A DNA stretch of 46,024 nt from Candidatus Brocadia carolinensis (GTDB taxonomy: Bacteria; Planctomycetota; Brocadiia; Brocadiales; Brocadiaceae). The position numbers and the translations under genes are program-made. This document shows, one piece after another, positions 45,499 to 46,024 of this stretch. The stretch is taken from NCBI GenBank assembly GCA_002009475.1, contig AYTS01000037.1, positions 1 to 46,024 of the forward strand, read 5' to 3'. The notes under the pieces were generated by a model. It had not been told where the DNA came from. It ran no database searches and saw nothing but the letters and a program-made list of their open reading frames with translations. Positions within the stretch are counted from its first letter, which is position 1. Each line of letters opens with the position of its first letter.

Positions 45499-46024
45499 AT
45501 GTTTACTGACACGAAAATTTCTCGAAGGGCATTTCTCAAAACAAGTGTTGCGGTAGGAGCCGGTATGTATGGCTTATCCTATGTAAGATCCATGAGGAGA
45601 AGTCCTGCCATAAAAAAACTCAAGGAACACCGCCTGAAACCAGGACTGATTGTAGCGCATGGAAGCATTTCGGATACTGCGGACGAGCCGGTGATCGTCA
45701 AAGAGATGGTGCGGCGCGCCATAAAAGCCCTGGGTGGTCTTGACAAGATCGTTTCCAGGGGTGACAGGGTTATTATTAAACCGAATATTGCCTGGAATCA
45801 AAGACCGGAATTTGCCGCCAATACGAATCCTTACGTAGTGGCGGCCCTGGTAGAGTTGTGCCGGGAGGCCGGGGCGGGCCGGGTAAAGGTTATGGATCAC
45901 ACCTGTTCCACAAACCCCGAACCTTCTTATCGTAACAGCGGTATTGCTTCAGCAGCGCAGCAGGCTGGCGCTGAGGTAAGTTTTCTGAACAGGAATCGTT
46001 TCCGGGACTTTCCTATTTCTGATG
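45499..46024 (+). CDS. Tat-exported DUF362 protein (partial, runs off the window)
   Basis: Start ATG at 45499; the frame is open to the end of the window (175 codons). A Tat signal is SRRAFLKTS (8-16). Later motifs RVIIKPNIAW and VKVMDHTCS fit the DUF362 family of exported, often Fe-S-linked, proteins. The C-terminus is missing. Confidence 0.82.
   Translation, partial: MFTDTKISRRAFLKTSVAVGAGMYGLSYVRSMRRSPAIKKLKEHRLKPGLIVAHGSISDTADEPVIVKEMVRRAIKALGGLDKIVSRGDRVIIKPNIAWNQRPEFAANTNPYVVAALVELCREAGAGRVKVMDHTCSTNPEPSYRNSGIASAAQQAGAEVSFLNRNRFRDFPISD

Noticed and set aside
45574..45900. Minus-strand 108-codon frame at the right end
   Set aside because: It is antisense to the DUF362 frame, which has a clear Tat signal and family motifs.

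Overview
This window is a chromosomal segment of an anaerobic ammonium-oxidising (anammox) planctomycete, most likely a freshwater Brocadiaceae (Kuenenia, Brocadia or Jettenia type). The main evidence is a complete nitrite oxidoreductase locus (nxrA, nxrB, nxrC) of the periplasm-type, Tat-exported form. It is embedded in a long minus-strand cluster of c-type cytochromes, a cytochrome bd-like membrane protein and cupredoxin-like proteins. Base composition is moderately AT-rich throughout, except for a GC-rich block at about 33.6-35.75 kb. The genus cannot be fixed without a search.

Layout. (1) 0.2-6.1 kb, minus strand: ispG-dxr-rseP followed by an FHA-GAF-sigma54 activator. This block combines isoprenoid synthesis, site-2 proteolysis with a four-PDZ RseP, and an enhancer-binding regulator. 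(2) 6.6-25.6 kb, minus strand: the nitrite-oxidation cluster. In transcription order it is cupredoxin, bd-like membrane subunit, two membrane-anchored cytochromes c, a membrane-anchored diheme c + NxrC-like fusion, a tetraheme c, a monoheme c and a USP-PCP_red fusion. A 483-bp gap with a candidate promoter follows, then nxrC, nxrB, a TorD-like chaperone, an HExxH/zinc-ribbon protein, nxrA, and a second cupredoxin before a strong terminator. A near-consensus sigma70-type promoter lies at the head of the cluster. (3) 26-31.7 kb, minus strand: an envelope protein, a Tat-exported metallophosphoesterase, a small Cys-rich protein, a CBS protein, a YkgJ-like protein, a beta-carbonic anhydrase and glnA. 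(4) 32.3-35.7 kb, plus strand: a MOSC / Mog-MoaB / helix-hairpin-helix operon, then a GC-rich HerA-like ATPase and a DUF423 protein. (5) 36.4-38.1 kb, minus strand: AI-2E-type permease and a ComEA-like protein. (6) 38.5-42.8 kb, plus strand: DUF4438, rpsB-tsf-pyrH-frr, tRNA-Lys and tRNA-Glu. (7) 43.2-46.0 kb: a decayed toxin-antitoxin-like locus, a DUF4159 protein, an IS66 fragment and the start of a Tat-exported DUF362 protein.

How it fits together. NxrABC would oxidise nitrite to nitrate in the exoplasm (anammoxosome lumen in this lineage). Electrons would pass from the Mo-bisMGD centre through Fe-S clusters in NxrB to haem b in NxrC. The upstream genes supply haem c carriers (ten CxxCH sites in five proteins), a membrane-tethered NxrC paralogue and a bd-like integral membrane haem protein. 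Together these look like a membrane module that accepts or redistributes NXR electrons; this is inference. The TorD-like and HExxH proteins between nxrB and nxrA are likely maturation factors.

Sequence quality caveat. At least eight genes carry a single-base frameshift and one carries an in-frame stop. Five of the frameshifts are exactly one extra A in a coding-strand A-run of 7-10. These most likely are assembly or sequencing errors, although transcriptional slippage cannot be excluded. I annotate the affected genes at the length the continuous protein would have.
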